DNA of 64,000 bases from SZUA-35 sp963781035 (GTDB lineage Bacteria; Actinomycetota; Acidimicrobiia; Acidimicrobiales; SZUA-35): assembly GCA_963781035.1 (NCBI GenBank), contig CAWAEN010000009.1, positions 434,001 through 498,000 on the forward strand. Reading direction: 5' to 3'. Each line of letters starts with the position of its first letter. Position 1 is the first letter of the stretch. The translations under genes and the position numbers were made by a program. Below are positions 26,927 through 36,451 of the stretch, one piece after another. The notes below the pieces were generated by a model, which saw nothing but the letters and a program-made list of their open reading frames with translations, was not told the DNA's origin and did no database searches.

Positions 26927-27674
26927 ATGACGTCTCCGCTCCTCATCGACACCGCCGACGGCATCACCACGATCACGTTGCATCGGCCTGACGCACTGAA
27001 CGCCATCACTCCGGCAATGCTCGAGGATCTCGATGTTGCCTTGACCGTTGCTGACGACGACCCAGAGGTTCGTGTCCTGATCCTGACAGGATCTGGCCGG
27101 GCGTTCAGCGCCGGCGTCGATTTGAAGGCACTCGGCGATCGCGACCTCACCGACGGCATCGTCGGCGACCTGCTCGATCTTCCGGCCCGGCGGGTCACCC
27201 ACCGCCTCTCGACCATGGGGACGGTGAGCATCGCCAAGGTCAACGGCTACTGCTTCACCGGTGCGCTCGAGCTCGCCCTGGCATGCGATCTGATGGTGAC
27301 GGCAAACGAGGCCAAGCTGGGCGACACCCACGCCAAGTTCGGCCTGCGCCCGACCTGGGGCATGAGCCAACGACTTCCGCTCGCCGTCGGCCGGGCACGC
27401 GCTCGAGAGCTGTCGATGACGGCTCGTACATTCACCGGGGTCGAGGCGGCGGACCATGGGTATGGCCTGTCGCTCGGTTCCGGCGTCCGAGCTCGACGGC
27501 GTGGTGAGCGAGCTGGCGGCGACGATCGTCGCCAACAGCGCAGGGTCGCTGGCCGCCTACAAGGACCTGTATGCAGCATCGGAGCGACTCGGCCTGGAGG
27601 ACGGACTCGCCTACGAAGCCGCCACCAACTACCCGATCTCCGACACCGACGAGCGGCTCGCCGGTTTCCGGTAG
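26927..27674 (+). CDS. Enoyl-CoA hydratase/isomerase family protein (one frame shift)
   Basis: A 248-residue crotonase-fold protein. LLIDTADGITTITLHRPDAL and GRAFSAGVDLKALGDRD (oxyanion loop 1) are followed by VNGYCFTGALELALACDLMV (loop 2) and FGLRPTWGMSQRLPLAVGRA. The frame shifts near 27455, where gcggcggacc has an extra g, and continues MGMACRSVPASELDGVVSEL to TDERLAGFR. GYCFTGALELA replaces the usual second glycine pair, a variation seen in hydratase-like paralogues. Starts at ATG 26927. Confidence 0.86.
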
Positions 27675-27772
27675 AGCGTCAGCGAGCAACTCGGGTTGGC
27701 CGAAGGCCAAACGTGGGCTGCGACGTTGTGAGCGTCAGCGAGCAACTCGGGTTGGCCGAAGGCCAAACGTGG
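27674..27772. repeat. 43-bp direct repeat, two copies, with hairpin (REP-like)
   Basis: The 43-base sequence beginning gagcgtcagcgagcaactcg occurs at 27674-27716 and again, identically, at 27730-27772. Each copy ends in the hairpin TTGGCC-gaa-GGCCAA. The first copy begins on the last base of the enoyl-CoA hydratase stop codon and the second runs into the 3' end of the tRNA gene on the other strand. The core cgagcaactc plus a GAA-looped hairpin is shared with the elements at 4453 and 31011. Confidence 0.9.
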
Positions 27773-27843
27773 ACCGTACAAGACTCGAACTTGTGACCTC
27801 TCGCGTGTGAGGCGAGCGCTCTAGCCAACTGAGCTAACGGTCC
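27770..27843 (-). tRNA. tRNA-Val (anticodon CAC)
   Basis: Read on the minus strand, 74 bases fold as a full cloverleaf: acceptor GGACCGT/ACGGTCC, D-arm GCTC/GAGC with AGTTGGCTA loop, anticodon stem CTCGC/GCGAG with loop CTCACAC (anticodon CAC), variable AGGTC, T-arm ACAAG/CTTGT with loop TTCGAGT, and discriminator A. CCA is not encoded. It decodes GTG valine codons. Confidence 0.96.
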
Positions 27844-27916
27844 CGAATCGAGGATCCTAACGGTGCTGTCGGCCGCCGCCACCACGGCGAACTCAGCGGT
27901 CCCAATCCGAGGCTGT

Positions 27917-27937
27917 GACCCCCGGAAATGGGGGGCA
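27917..27937 (-). terminator. C/G hairpin after the acyl-CoA synthetase
   Basis: ccccc-ggaaat-gggggg (27919-27935) forms a 5-bp G/C stem with a 6-base loop, 35 bases past the synthetase stop on the minus strand. It has no T-run, so termination is possible, not certain. Confidence 0.4.
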
Positions 27938-27971
27938 GAAACCCGAGGTTTGGGAGCACCGGGCTCGAGGT

Positions 27972-29532
27972 TCAGTTGACGGAGCGTTCGCGGCCTTCCC
28001 AGAAGGGAGCCCGCAGGTCCTTCTTGAGGATCTTGCCGGTGGGGTTACGCGGCAGCTCAGTCGACGAAGTCGACCGACTTCGGCGTCTTGAACCCCGCCA
28101 GCCGCTCCCGGGCGTAGGCAATGATCGCGTCGGCGTCCGGCTCCGAGCCGGCGACCGGGACGACGATCGCCTTCGGCACTTCTCCCCACTTGTCGTCCGG
28201 CACACCGATCACGGCAACGTCCTGGATGTCGGGGTGCCCCATCATCGCGTTCTCGACCTCGGCCGGGTACACGTTCTCGCCACCGGACACGATCATGTCC
28301 TTGACCCGGTCGTGGATGTAGAGGTAGCCGTCTGCGTCGAGGTAGCCGGCATCGCCGGTGAAGAACCACCCGTCCCGGATCGCCTCCTCGGTGGCGGCCG
28401 GATTGTTCCAGTAGCCGGCCATCACCTGGGGCGACTTGATCAGGATCTCACCCACGTCGCCCACGTTGGCGACGTCGTTGCCCGCCTCGTCGACGATGCG
28501 GACCTCGACCGAGGGGCCGGCGACACCACAGGACCGAAGGCGGTGGGCGTTGGGTCCGTCCGGATCGTGATCCTCCGGTGGCAGATTGAACACGACGCCG
28601 GTGGTCTCGGTGAGGCCGTAGGCCTGCCAGAACTTGCATCCGAAGAGGGCGACCGACTGCTTCAAGACGTCCTCGGAGATCGGTGAGGCGCCGTAGACCA
28701 CGATCTCCATCGACGACAGCTGGCTGGCATCGAGATCCGGCGTGAACAGCATGAAGGCCAACACGGCCGGGACGACGAAGGCGTGCGTGACCCGGTGCTT
28801 CTCGATGAGCGCGGCGAGCGCCATCGGATCGAGGTCGCGCATGATGACGGTGGTGCATCCGAAGCACATCCCCGCCGTTGCCCATCCCCCGCCGCCGATG
28901 TGGAACAGCGGCATGGCGGCAAGATTGACGGAGTTCTCGTCGAGCTCCCAGATCTCCCTCGCCACGGGAAGCAGGCCGAAGAAGTTGTCGTTCGACAGCA
29001 TCACGCCCTTCGGCCGACCCGTGGTTCCGGATGAGTACAGCTGGAAGGCGATGTCGGGACCAGATGACGGAATCTGCGGGTCCACGGGATCGAAGCCGCC
29101 GATCCAGTCCTCGAAGGAGTCATGGGTCGGGTGATCGCCGATCACCACGATCTTCTCGACGGACGGCAGCTGGTCGGCGATGCCGTCGATGAGGTCGGCG
29201 AACTCGGCACCGACCACGACCACCTTGGCGCTCGAATCGTCGATGATGAACTGCACTTCGGGGGGTGCCAACCGCCAGTTCGGGTCGACACACACCGCAT
29301 TGAGCATCGCAGAGCCGTAGAAGACGTCGAAGTGCTCGGCGCTGTTCTTGTCGAAGAACACCACCCGATCGCCCTGACCAACTCCGCTGGCGGCCAGAGC
29401 CTGAGCGGTCCGAGCGGCACGATCGGCGAGCTCGCTCCAGGTGAAGGATCGATCGCCGTCGATCAGCGCCGTTGCGTCGCCTCGCTCGGCGGAGTGAACC
29501 CGAACGATGTCGGCTACGGATGCAATCTCCAT
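27972..29532 (-). CDS. AMP-dependent (acyl/fatty acyl-CoA) synthetase (one frame shift)
   Basis: An ANL-superfamily ligase of 519 residues. LYSSGTTGRPKGVMLSNDNF is the P-loop-like A3 motif; YGASPISEDVLKQ, AYGLTETTGV (A5), DGWFFTGDAGYLDADGYLYI (A7), DRVKDMIVSGGENVYPAEVE (A8) and RNPTGKILKKDLR (A10 lysine) are all present. It activates a carboxylic acid, probably a fatty acid, to the acyl-CoA. The frame breaks near 28065, where an extra t makes a false stop just before ELPRNPTGK; the true stop is 27972. AGGAGA lies 7 bases before ATG 29532. Probably feeds the enoyl-CoA hydratases nearby. Confidence 0.92.
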
Positions 29533-29731
29533 GTGGTGTCTCCTCGTCAGATCGAGCGGTTTGTCCCGCTCTGGCGCCGAACGCCCGGTAGTGGAGCGCT
29601 CGTGTACCGAGATCGTGCCAGATCGCCGAGCGCGGCGCTCGACCGACTGCTCGAAATCGTTCGAACCACCGCCGCTCCAGCAGCCGCCCGCGTCTGATCG
29701 AGTGTCACACCCCCTGAGTAGTGTTTTGTGT

Positions 29732-30959
29732 ATGGCTCTGGCGGAGTTGCCGACACCCAAGACATGCGGGCGGCGATCGATTCGTGATGTCCGCGCCGGT
29801 GGACTTCGCGCCGTCCGACTCCTCGCCGAGGCCGAACGCAGCAGAGCTCTCGCCGTCGCTGAGCTGGTCGAGTTCCATGCGATCAACGGTCACGTCACCG
29901 AGGGCTACCTGACTGCGCAACGCCAGCTCATCGACGCTGCCGGCCTCTCCGAGGCCGAGGCCAGCCGATTGGTGAGACTGATCGGGTTCTGCGGCAGCCA
30001 TCCGCTGGTCGCGGATCAGCTGGCGGAAGGCCGGATCACCCTCGATCACGCGCGACGCCTTGATGACGCTCGCTCCCCAGGTCGACGGCACGGAGTTCGC
30101 CGATGCCCTGCCTGATCTGCTGCATGCAGCGGTCGGTGTGGAGTTGACGGTGTTCTGCGACCGCATCAGAACCTGGCGCTGGCGCATCCAGCCCGAGATC
30201 ACCGATGAGGATCTCGACGCTGCGTTACGACAATCGATCCCTCACCACGCAGCGCGGCCTGTTCGGCGGCATCGAAAGGCAACTTCCAACTCGACGCCGC
30301 CGGAGCAGCCATCGTCGAGCCGACGCCCTGCAGACCCGACCCGATCCCACTCGACACGCATCGAGGGTGCCCGCACCCTCGCCCAACGTCAGGCCGACCG
30401 CCTCGTCGAACTCGCCGCCAACGCCGCGACGACTCGCACGATCCCGAAGCCGACGTCGGGCGAGCAAGGGGCACGGCAACAGACACGACCAACCGTCGAC
30501 GTCATCATCGACCTCCCCACCCTCGTGGGCGCCGACTTCGACCTCGACGACCACCGAACCGATGATGGTGACGTCGACTGGGAATCGATCGAAGCATCGT
30601 TTGCCCTCACCGGGCCGGCGCCACGCCGGGTGATGCAGCAGTTCTTCTGCGACGCGTCATGGCGAACCCTCATCACCGCCGGCGGATCCGTGGTCCTCGA
30701 CTACACCCACGCCAAACCCGAGATCAACCGTTCGCAACGCCGAGCCGTCCAACGACGAGACCGACACTGCCAATTCAAAGGCTGCGACCGCCACTGGAAA
30801 TGGTGTGATGTGCATCACCTTCGGTCGAAGGAAGACGGCGGTTGGGACCTGCTCGACAACCTCGTCCTGCTGTGCCGTCGCCATCACACCATGATCCACC
30901 AGCAAGGCTGGCAACTCTGGCGTGACACCGACGGACGAATACAAACCACCACCCCCTGA
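29732..30959 (+). CDS. DUF222/HNH endonuclease, 13E12 repeat family (several frame shifts)
   Basis: About 408 codons. The DUF222 part begins LPTPKTCGRRSIRDVRAGGL, then AELVEFHAINGHVTEGYLTA, SRLVRLIGFCGSHPLVADQL and GRITLDHARRL. The C-terminal HNH nuclease reads RRAVQRRDRHCQFKGCDRHW, KWCDVHHLRSKEDGGWDLLD and LVLLCRRHHTMIHQQGW, which keeps the three histidines and four cysteines of an HNH zinc finger. The frame breaks near 30060 (extra g), and again between about 30240 and 30340, where SLTTQRGLFG and GNFQLDAAGAAIVE lie in different frames. The family is multicopy in actinobacteria and sometimes regarded as selfish, but no integrase or flanking repeat is seen. Confidence 0.85.
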
Positions 30960-30972
30960 ACCGGGGGTGGTG
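30947..30972 (+). terminator. 10-bp perfect hairpin over the HNH stop codon
   Basis: caccaccccc (30947-30956) pairs with gggggtggtg (30963-30972) around the loop tgaacc, whose first three bases are the stop codon of the HNH gene. G/C-rich and stable but without a T-run. Confidence 0.6.
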
Positions 30973-30979
30973 CGAAGTC

Positions 30980-31060
30980 CGAGGCGCAGCGAACGGCGTG
31001 GTGGAACCCGGGAGTTGAGAGCGAAGCGAGCAACTCCGTTAGTGAGCGCAGCGAACGGCA
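30980..31060. repeat. REP-like element with short direct repeats
   Basis: ggagttg (31011-31017) pairs with caactcc (31031-31037) around the purine-rich loop agagcgaagcgag; the sequence cgcagcgaacgg occurs on both sides, near 30984 and 31047. The hairpin and the cgagcaactc core match the elements at 4453 and 27674. It fills the gap between convergent HNH and amidase genes. Confidence 0.6.
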
Positions 31061-31102
31061 ACGACCCGAACCACCACGTTCGGGTCACACCCGCGCTCTG
31101 AC

Positions 31103-32497
31103 CTACATCGGAGCGTGCTGGCTGGTACCGAACACCTCTTCACACGACGCAATCGTCTGGAGCACGGCAACATCGGCGAGTTGGCGCCCGACCACCTGGA
31201 GACCAACGGGCATGCCGTCGCCGGTGAAGCCGCAACGAACCGTTCCCGCTGGGTTGCGAGTGAGATTGAAACCGTACGAGAACGCAACCCACCCCTGACT
31301 CTCCTGACCGTTGATCGTGCCGTCGTGCCCGATCACGGGTGTCTGACCGGCACACATCGGCGTGAGCAGGATCGGCGCCTCCTCGAAGGCCCGGTCGAGC
31401 TTCAGGTTGAGATCATGGACAGCATCGATGCCGGCGACGATGTCGAGGCCGGACGTCTCGAGACCGTGCTGGATCTGAATCCTCAGTGTCGGATCGATCT
31501 GCTCCCACGACGGGGTGTCGACCAGGTGACCCTGGGCCCTGGCCCGGAGCGTCGCCCACGTGAGATACCACGACATGACAGGATCCTCGGACCAGAGATC
31601 GTCGAGCACGATCACCTCGACCCCGGCGTTCTCGAGCTGGGCGACGGCCGCCTCGCAGACTGCGGCGATCTCCGCGTCGACATCGGCATATCCGAGGGTC
31701 GGTGACCACACGACACGGCTCGGAAGCCGAGGGGCTTCGGCCGCTTCGTACCACGGCGAGCCCGATCGGGGCAACGAGAACGCATCGGTCGGGTGAGGGC
31801 CGACACACACATCGAGCGCGAACGCCGTGTCGGCGATGAGACGCGACATCGGTCCCTTGACCGTGAAGTTGCCCGATCCGGGAGCATTCGGTCCGCCGAG
31901 CGGCACGCGGCCCTGAGTGGTCTTGATCCCCGAGAACCCGCACAGCCCGGCAGGTATGCGAATCGACCCTCCGCCATCTGATCCAGTGGCGAGCGGAACC
32001 ATGCCGCCGGCGATGGCAGCCGCCGATCCTCCTGACGAACCGCCCGGGGTCCGCTCGGTGGACCATGGGTTGCGGGTGATCCCGGTGAGAGGTGAGTCGG
32101 TGACCCCCTTGTGCCCGTACTCCGGTGTCGTGGTCTTCCCTATTACGACACAGCCGGCGGCCCGCAGCCGGGCGACGAGGACGGAATCACCGACGGCAGG
32201 AGTGTCGTCGGACAGAACGGATCCGTAGCGGGTCGGGAACCCGGCGGCGTCCTCGAGATCCTTCACTCCGAGCGGGATGCCGGCGAGCGGTCCGACTGCT
32301 TCGCCGGCGACCAATCTGTCGTCGACCGAGTCGGCTTCCATCAGCGCATGTGGCCCGTCGACGACGACCCATGCGTTCAAGTCGGGATCGAGTGCGGCGA
32401 TTCGGTCCAATGCAGCGGAGGTGAGTTCACGGGCCGAGATCTCGCGGGTGCGAACCCTTGCTGCCAGCTCGGTGATCCGGTGTTCACGAAAGTCCAT
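31103..32497 (-). CDS. Amidase (amidase signature family)
   Basis: Hydrolyses amide bonds with a Ser-cisSer-Lys triad. In the 464-residue protein Lys is in LGVKDLEDAAG (near residue 76), the cis-Ser and the glycine-rich loop are in RTPGGSSGGSAAAIAGG (near 152), and the nucleophile Ser is in GSDGGGSIRIPA (near 176). LCGFSGIKTTQGRVP follows. The family-typical order and length are complete. Substrate cannot be told; GatA is unlikely because the partner GatB/GatC genes are not near. ATG 32497 starts MDFREHRITELAARV, the usual family opening. Confidence 0.93.
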   Translation of the reverse strand: MDFREHRITELAARVRTREISARELTSAALDRIAALDPDLNAWVVVDGPHALMEADSVDDRLVAGEAVGPLAGIPLGVKDLEDAAGFPTRYGSVLSDDTPAVGDSVLVARLRAAGCVVIGKTTTPEYGHKGVTDSPLTGITRNPWSTERTPGGSSGGSAAAIAGGMVPLATGSDGGGSIRIPAGLCGFSGIKTTQGRVPLGGPNAPGSGNFTVKGPMSRLIADTAFALDVCVGPHPTDAFSLPRSGSPWYEAAEAPRLPSRVVWSPTLGYADVDAEIAAVCEAAVAQLENAGVEVIVLDDLWSEDPVMSWYLTWATLRARAQGHLVDTPSWEQIDPTLRIQIQHGLETSGLDIVAGIDAVHDLNLKLDRAFEEAPILLTPMCAGQTPVIGHDGTINGQESQGWVAFSYGFNLTRNPAGTVRCGFTGDGMPVGLQVVGRQLADVAVLQTIASCEEVFGTSQHAPM

Positions 32498-32525
32498 GTC
32501 GGCAATGTAGACCCCGACCGCTCCG

Positions 32526-33203
32526 TCAATCCGCCAGGCAGACAACCAGCCCGTTCGGAAGCAGCAGCTCTCGCTCGGTGAGTGCAGGACAGCTGCCGTC
32601 GAGCTCGCGTGCGCCGACGACGCGCCCATCGTTGAGATCGTCGCAGGAACGTTCCTGCAGGCTGCCGTCCGACGTCTGCCGCACGCAGGAGCCGGCGTCG
32701 ATACCGATCCCGAGATCCGGCGCCGGGAAGGTCGTGATCGGTGCCGTGCCGGACGAGCCCTGGGCATAGGCGGTGAAGATGAAGATGCCGATGAGCAGGC
32801 CGAAGAACCCCAGCACCGTGATGACCCGCAGTACGCCTGAATGTCGGACGTCGGTGTCGTCCTCCATCAAACGCCTGCGAGCGGCCAGGAAGTCCGGGTC
32901 GAGCAATCGGGGATCGATGCGCGAGACACCCTCTTCGCTGCTCACTGCCTCGCCGATCGTGGTGGCAGCACCGGCGAGGTTCGAGAGCTCGAGGTCGTAT
33001 CGACGACGGCGTGTGCTGTCACCCAGGACGGCCCACGCCTCGTTGAGCTTCCGCATCCGATCCTCGGCCTGCTTCTCTTCGAGCGGAGCTCGACCGGCGA
33101 ACCGATCGGGATGCCACTGCCGAGCCTCGTGGAGGTAGGCCTTGCGCACGTCCTCGACAGAGGCGTCGGTACTGACTCCAAGTGTCTTGTAGTGCGTCGC
33201 CAT
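32526..33203 (-). CDS. Membrane-anchored J-domain protein
   Basis: A 225-residue protein. The J-domain occupies residues 1-72: HYKTLGVSTDASVEDVRKAY, ARQWHPDRF with the HPD loop that stimulates DnaK, and LNEAWAVLGDSTRRRRYDL. There is no Gly/Phe region or zinc finger, so it is not DnaJ itself. A single membrane helix lies near residues 124-146 (VITVLGFFGLLIGIFIFTAY). The outside part of about 75 residues has four cysteines (GSCVRQTSD, ERSCDDL, GSCPALTE, VVCLAD), likely in two disulphides. It may recruit DnaK to the membrane; that is inference. ATG 33203. Confidence 0.85.
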   Translation of the reverse strand: MATHYKTLGVSTDASVEDVRKAYLHEARQWHPDRFAGRAPLEEKQAEDRMRKLNEAWAVLGDSTRRRRYDLELSNLAGAATTIGEAVSSEEGVSRIDPRLLDPDFLAARRRLMEDDTDVRHSGVLRVITVLGFFGLLIGIFIFTAYAQGSSGTAPITTFPAPDLGIGIDAGSCVRQTSDGSLQERSCDDLNDGRVVGARELDGSCPALTERELLLPNGLVVCLAD

Positions 33204-33322
33204 GTCGGCGTCTCCAGAGATCGCGGGGATTCCGACATCGAGGCTAGAGGTGCTACACCGACTCGGGCGTACCGGATCGTCCCGGCACTCCGGATCGACG
33301 AACGCTTTGCATCGGAGGACAC

Positions 33323-34349
33323 ATGGAACTCGCTCTCGGCATCGGCTATTGGGCAGCCGGCCCTCCACCCGGCGTCGTCGATCAGATCGCGGCCGCCGAG
33401 GACCTCGGTTTCGACAGCATCTGGAGTGCCGAGGCCTACGGGTCCGACGCGCTCACTCCGCTGGCCTGGTGGGGTTCGGCGACCGAACGAATCGGCCTGG
33501 GTACGTCGATCTGCCAGATCTCCGCCCGCACACCTGCGGCCATGGCGATGGCGGCGATCACGATGGACCACCTCAGCGGCGGTCGATTCCGCCTCGGGAC
33601 TCGGTGCGTCGGGTCCCCAGGTGGTCGAGGGTTGGTACGGCCGGCCATACCCGAAACCCCTCGCCCGCACCCGTGAGTACGTCGAGATCATCCGCAGGAT
33701 CGTGGCCCGTGACGTGCCCGTCGAGTTCCACGGCGAGCACTACGACCTCCCGTACAAAGGCGGTGCCGACCTCGGCAAACCTCTCAAGTCGACCGTGCAT
33801 CCTCTTCGGACCGACATCCCGATCTATCTCGGCGCCGAAGGACCGAAGAACGTCGCCATGTCGGCTGAGATCGCCGATGGCTGGCTTCCGCTGTTCTTCG
33901 CCCCGAAGGACAACTCGTGGTACGTCGACCACCTGGCAGAGGGTTTCGCACGGGAGGGAGCCAGGCGCTCGACGGACACCTTCGACGTCGCTGCCGTCGT
34001 CCCCGTGGTCCCTGGCGATGACATCGAGCAGGCCGCCGACATGGTTCGTCCCATGCTCGCCCTCTACGCCGGGGGAATGGGGGCCAAGGAGGCGAACTTC
34101 CACCTGAATGTGTTCGCTCGCATGGGATACGCCGACGCCTGCGACAAGATCCAGGAGCGTTACCTCGCCGGTGACCGCAAGGCGGCGATCGCTGCCGTCC
34201 CCACTGCCATGGTCGAAGATGTTGCCCTCATCGGGCCGCCGGAGAAGATCCGGGATGATCTGGCCAAGTGGGACGAGTCGTGCGTGAACACGCTGGTGGT
34301 CAGCGGCCCACCGTCGCTCCTCGAACTCATGGCCGGCGTCGTGGCCTGA
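33323..34349 (+). CDS. LLM class F420-dependent oxidoreductase (one frame shift)
   Basis: A 341-residue luciferase-like protein of the Rv3520c-type group that uses coenzyme F420. LALGIGYWAAGPPPGVVDQI, GFDSIWSAEAYGSDALTPLA, RIGLGTSICQISARTPAAMA and the later SGPQVVEGWYGRPYPKPLA, PIYLGAEGPKNVAMSAEIAD are characteristic. An extra g near 33600 (ctcgGgactcgg) breaks the frame inside GGRFRLGLG. Ribosome site GGAGG 6 bases before ATG 33323. Its cofactor would come from the cofD/cofE locus at 2-6 kb. Confidence 0.9.
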
Positions 34350-34356
34350 GCCGGCG

Positions 34357-35256
34357 TCAGCGGGGCATGTCGAGCATCCCGGCAGAGCGATTCCATGCCA
34401 AGGCAATGTCCTCATCGGTGACCGGTGGCGCGTACTGCTCGTCATCGACCTCGCGAATGATCGCGAAGAGGCGAGCGTCCTGGCGCCGAGAGATCTCGAT
34501 GACGAGCCGGCTGGCGAGGATCCCCGACACGACACATGCGCCACCACCGATGATGCTCACGGCAGCGAAGGTACGGGGGGCGAGGTCGGCGCCGGTCACG
34601 TCGGCGCCGAGGCACGAGAAGAACAACACCCACGACGAGAACCAGATGAGCACGTAGTGATCAACGTCCTCGTGCTGGCCATTCGGCGGTGACGAACCGC
34701 GCCACAGCATCTTGACTGTGTCGAGCACGACGAGGTGAAGCCACATCTGCGAATAGAAGAAGAGAACGAAAGCGACGACGAAGAGCGCCAGGGCCAAGCT
34801 GGGGATGAAGAGCCCGAACATCACGGCGACGAACCCGAAACACATGGCAAGGATGTGGCGACGAATGCGGCCGAGCACACCGATCGAGACCTTGCGGCCG
34901 AGGCGACGGACGTTGGCAATGCTCTTGGCAACCCAGGCGCCGCAGAGAACGAACGTGACGAGCAGGAGCACCCAGCCACCAGTGTGGACGGCCTGCAAGG
35001 CCCGCTCGGCGCTGTCGCCTGACGAGCTCAGGGGATTCGCGGCAAAGGCGATGAACCCGAAGACCATCTGGGCCAACCCGTAGAGCGTCCACACGAGGAA
35101 GAGATTCCGGAGGGCCAGGGCGAGAGTGAACGTCGAGTCGTAACCCTTCACCATCGCCACGATCTGCTGCTGACGCTTCGATCGCATACGACTGGGCGCG
35201 GCGACGGGTCCCGTCGACTTCCTTCGATTCGAACGCTTGGCCGAGGCTGCCGTCAC
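34357..35256 (-). CDS. Multi-pass membrane protein, unknown function
   Basis: A 299-residue protein with five or six hydrophobic helices (about residues 48-71, 88-107, 131-162, 203-223 and 231-256). It begins with a Lys/Arg-rich cytoplasmic tail of about 40 residues and ends with a charged cytoplasmic segment (IREVDDEQYAPPVTDEDIAL). I recognise no family. The start is GTG 35256, a few bases below the stop of menA, so the two are probably transcribed together. Confidence 0.72.
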   Translation of the reverse strand: MTAASAKRSNRRKSTGPVAAPSRMRSKRQQQIVAMVKGYDSTFTLALALRNLFLVWTLYGLAQMVFGFIAFAANPLSSSGDSAERALQAVHTGGWVLLLVTFVLCGAWVAKSIANVRRLGRKVSIGVLGRIRRHILAMCFGFVAVMFGLFIPSLALALFVVAFVLFFYSQMWLHLVVLDTVKMLWRGSSPPNGQHEDVDHYVLIWFSSWVLFFSCLGADVTGADLAPRTFAAVSIIGGGACVVSGILASRLVIEISRRQDARLFAIIREVDDEQYAPPVTDEDIALAWNRSAGMLDMPR

Positions 35257-35259
35257 AGG

Positions 35260-36183
35260 TCATACATCGGCCGTTGTTGCGATCAGTTGAACCGTTCTAA
35301 CCCAGCAGGAGCCCGGCGGAGGTGAGCAGACTCCACACACCAATTGCACACGGCCGGTCTGGCCGAGCACGGGAATCAGGTCTGAGCCAAGGACGCCCCG
35401 GCGCACGGCCGTGATCGGCGGCACGGCCAACACCAGACCGATCAGTCCGATTGCGGCGAGCGGGCGACGGAAGGCGAGAACGACGATCGCGGCGCCGGCG
35501 ACGACGAAGAGGAGGACGTAGAACTGCCTCGTGGCCGCGTCACCGAGGCGCACGGCAAGGGTCTGTTTTCCGGCTCGGGTGTCGCCGGGGATGTCGCGGA
35601 GATTGTTGATGACCAGCAGCGCGACAGCCAGACAACCCGCCAACACTGCCGCCGTCGCCGAACGCCAGACGACGGCACCGTCGGCGAGCGTCTCGACGTG
35701 GACGTAGGTCGATCCCATCGTGGCCACGAGCCCGAAGAACACGAAGACGAACACCTCACCGAGGCCGAGGTAGCCGTATGGCCGAGGACCACCGGTGTAG
35801 GCCCAGCCGGCGATCATCGACGCGGCTCCGACCACCAGGAGCTCGGGCCCCACGACGAGGGCCAGCGCTCCGCCGGCGAGCCCCGCAGCGGCAAAGGATG
35901 CCAAGGCCGCCATCTTGACCTCGCGTGAAGTGGCCAGGCCGGACCCGACGAGGCGCACCGGACCGACTCGGTCGTCGTCGGTTCCGCGTTCGCCGTCTGC
36001 GTAGTCGTTGACGTAGTTGGTGGCCAGCTGCAAGGACAGGGCAACGATCAACGCGGCCGCGGCACGCCACCAGATGATGTCGTCGATGGTGCCCACGGCG
36101 GCGGTTCCGAGTGCGACCGGCACCACCGCAGCGGGCAGCGTCTTCGGTCTGGCGCCCACGATCCAACGATTGGTCACGGTCAC
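35260..36183 (-). CDS. menA: 1,4-dihydroxy-2-naphthoate prenyltransferase (probable C-terminal frame shift)
   Basis: A UbiA-family membrane enzyme that adds the isoprenoid tail to DHNA in menaquinone synthesis. ARPKTLPAAVVPVALGTA opens the protein, and TNYVNDYADGERGTDDDR is the first Asp-rich prenyl-diphosphate site; INNLRDIPGDTRAGKQTLAV is the second site (NxxxDxxxDxxxGK). Eight or so helices follow. As read the end is LVCGVCSPPPGSCWVRTVQL to 35260, which is not membrane-like; a one-base shift near 35320 would give GVWSLLTSAGLLLG and a stop at 35297, which is. I start at GTG 36183 (GTG 36177 also possible); a longer frame from 36255 would cover a small zinc-ribbon gene. Confidence 0.88.
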   Translation of the reverse strand: MTVTNRWIVGARPKTLPAAVVPVALGTAAVGTIDDIIWWRAAAALIVALSLQLATNYVNDYADGERGTDDDRVGPVRLVGSGLATSREVKMAALASFAAAGLAGGALALVVGPELLVVGAASMIAGWAYTGGPRPYGYLGLGEVFVFVFFGLVATMGSTYVHVETLADGAVVWRSATAAVLAGCLAVALLVINNLRDIPGDTRAGKQTLAVRLGDAATRQFYVLLFVVAGAAIVVLAFRRPLAAIGLIGLVLAVPPITAVRRGVLGSDLIPVLGQTGRVQLVCGVCSPPPGSCWVRTVQLIATTADV

Positions 36184-36202
36184 GACGCCCCGGATGTGGG
36201 TG

Positions 36203-36316
36203 TCAGTCGCAACATGAGTCGCGCCATCCGCACGAACCGCAGCGGTAGTGCGCATGTTCTGGCGTCATGTCACCGCCGCAGTGCGGACACTCCGTGAAGA
36301 TGCCGAAGCGGGACAC
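36203..36316 (-). CDS. 37-residue zinc-ribbon microprotein
   Basis: Minus-strand frame from GTG 36316 to TGA 36203-36205. The sequence reads MSRFGIFTECPHCGGDMTPE followed by HAHYRCGSCGWRDSCCD: CPHCG, then a second CGSCG knuckle 18 residues on, and a C-terminal Cys-Cys-Asp. The density of Cys, His and Gly, the exact ribbon spacing and the clean stop make this a real coding frame. It ends 20 bases before the preferred menA start, in the same direction, so it is probably the first or second gene of the menA unit. Function unknown; zinc binding is inferred from the motif. Confidence 0.65.
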   Translation of the reverse strand: MSRFGIFTECPHCGGDMTPEHAHYRCGSCGWRDSCCD

Positions 36317-36451
36317 CTCGGCACGACACGCAACCGGAGATGTGCCGATCGGCGAGAGACGTCGGCGAAGGCGCTGATGGCGGAGCGGTCGGGGCTGGCG
36401 CCGCTGGGGTCGAGGCGGTGGTGGGGTGAGCGTGCGACATGGCGATCGAAC

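Noticed and set aside
29732..30959. HNH gene as part of a mobile element or intein
   Set aside because: It is a free-standing DUF222/HNH gene with no integrase, terminal repeats, or split host gene around it.
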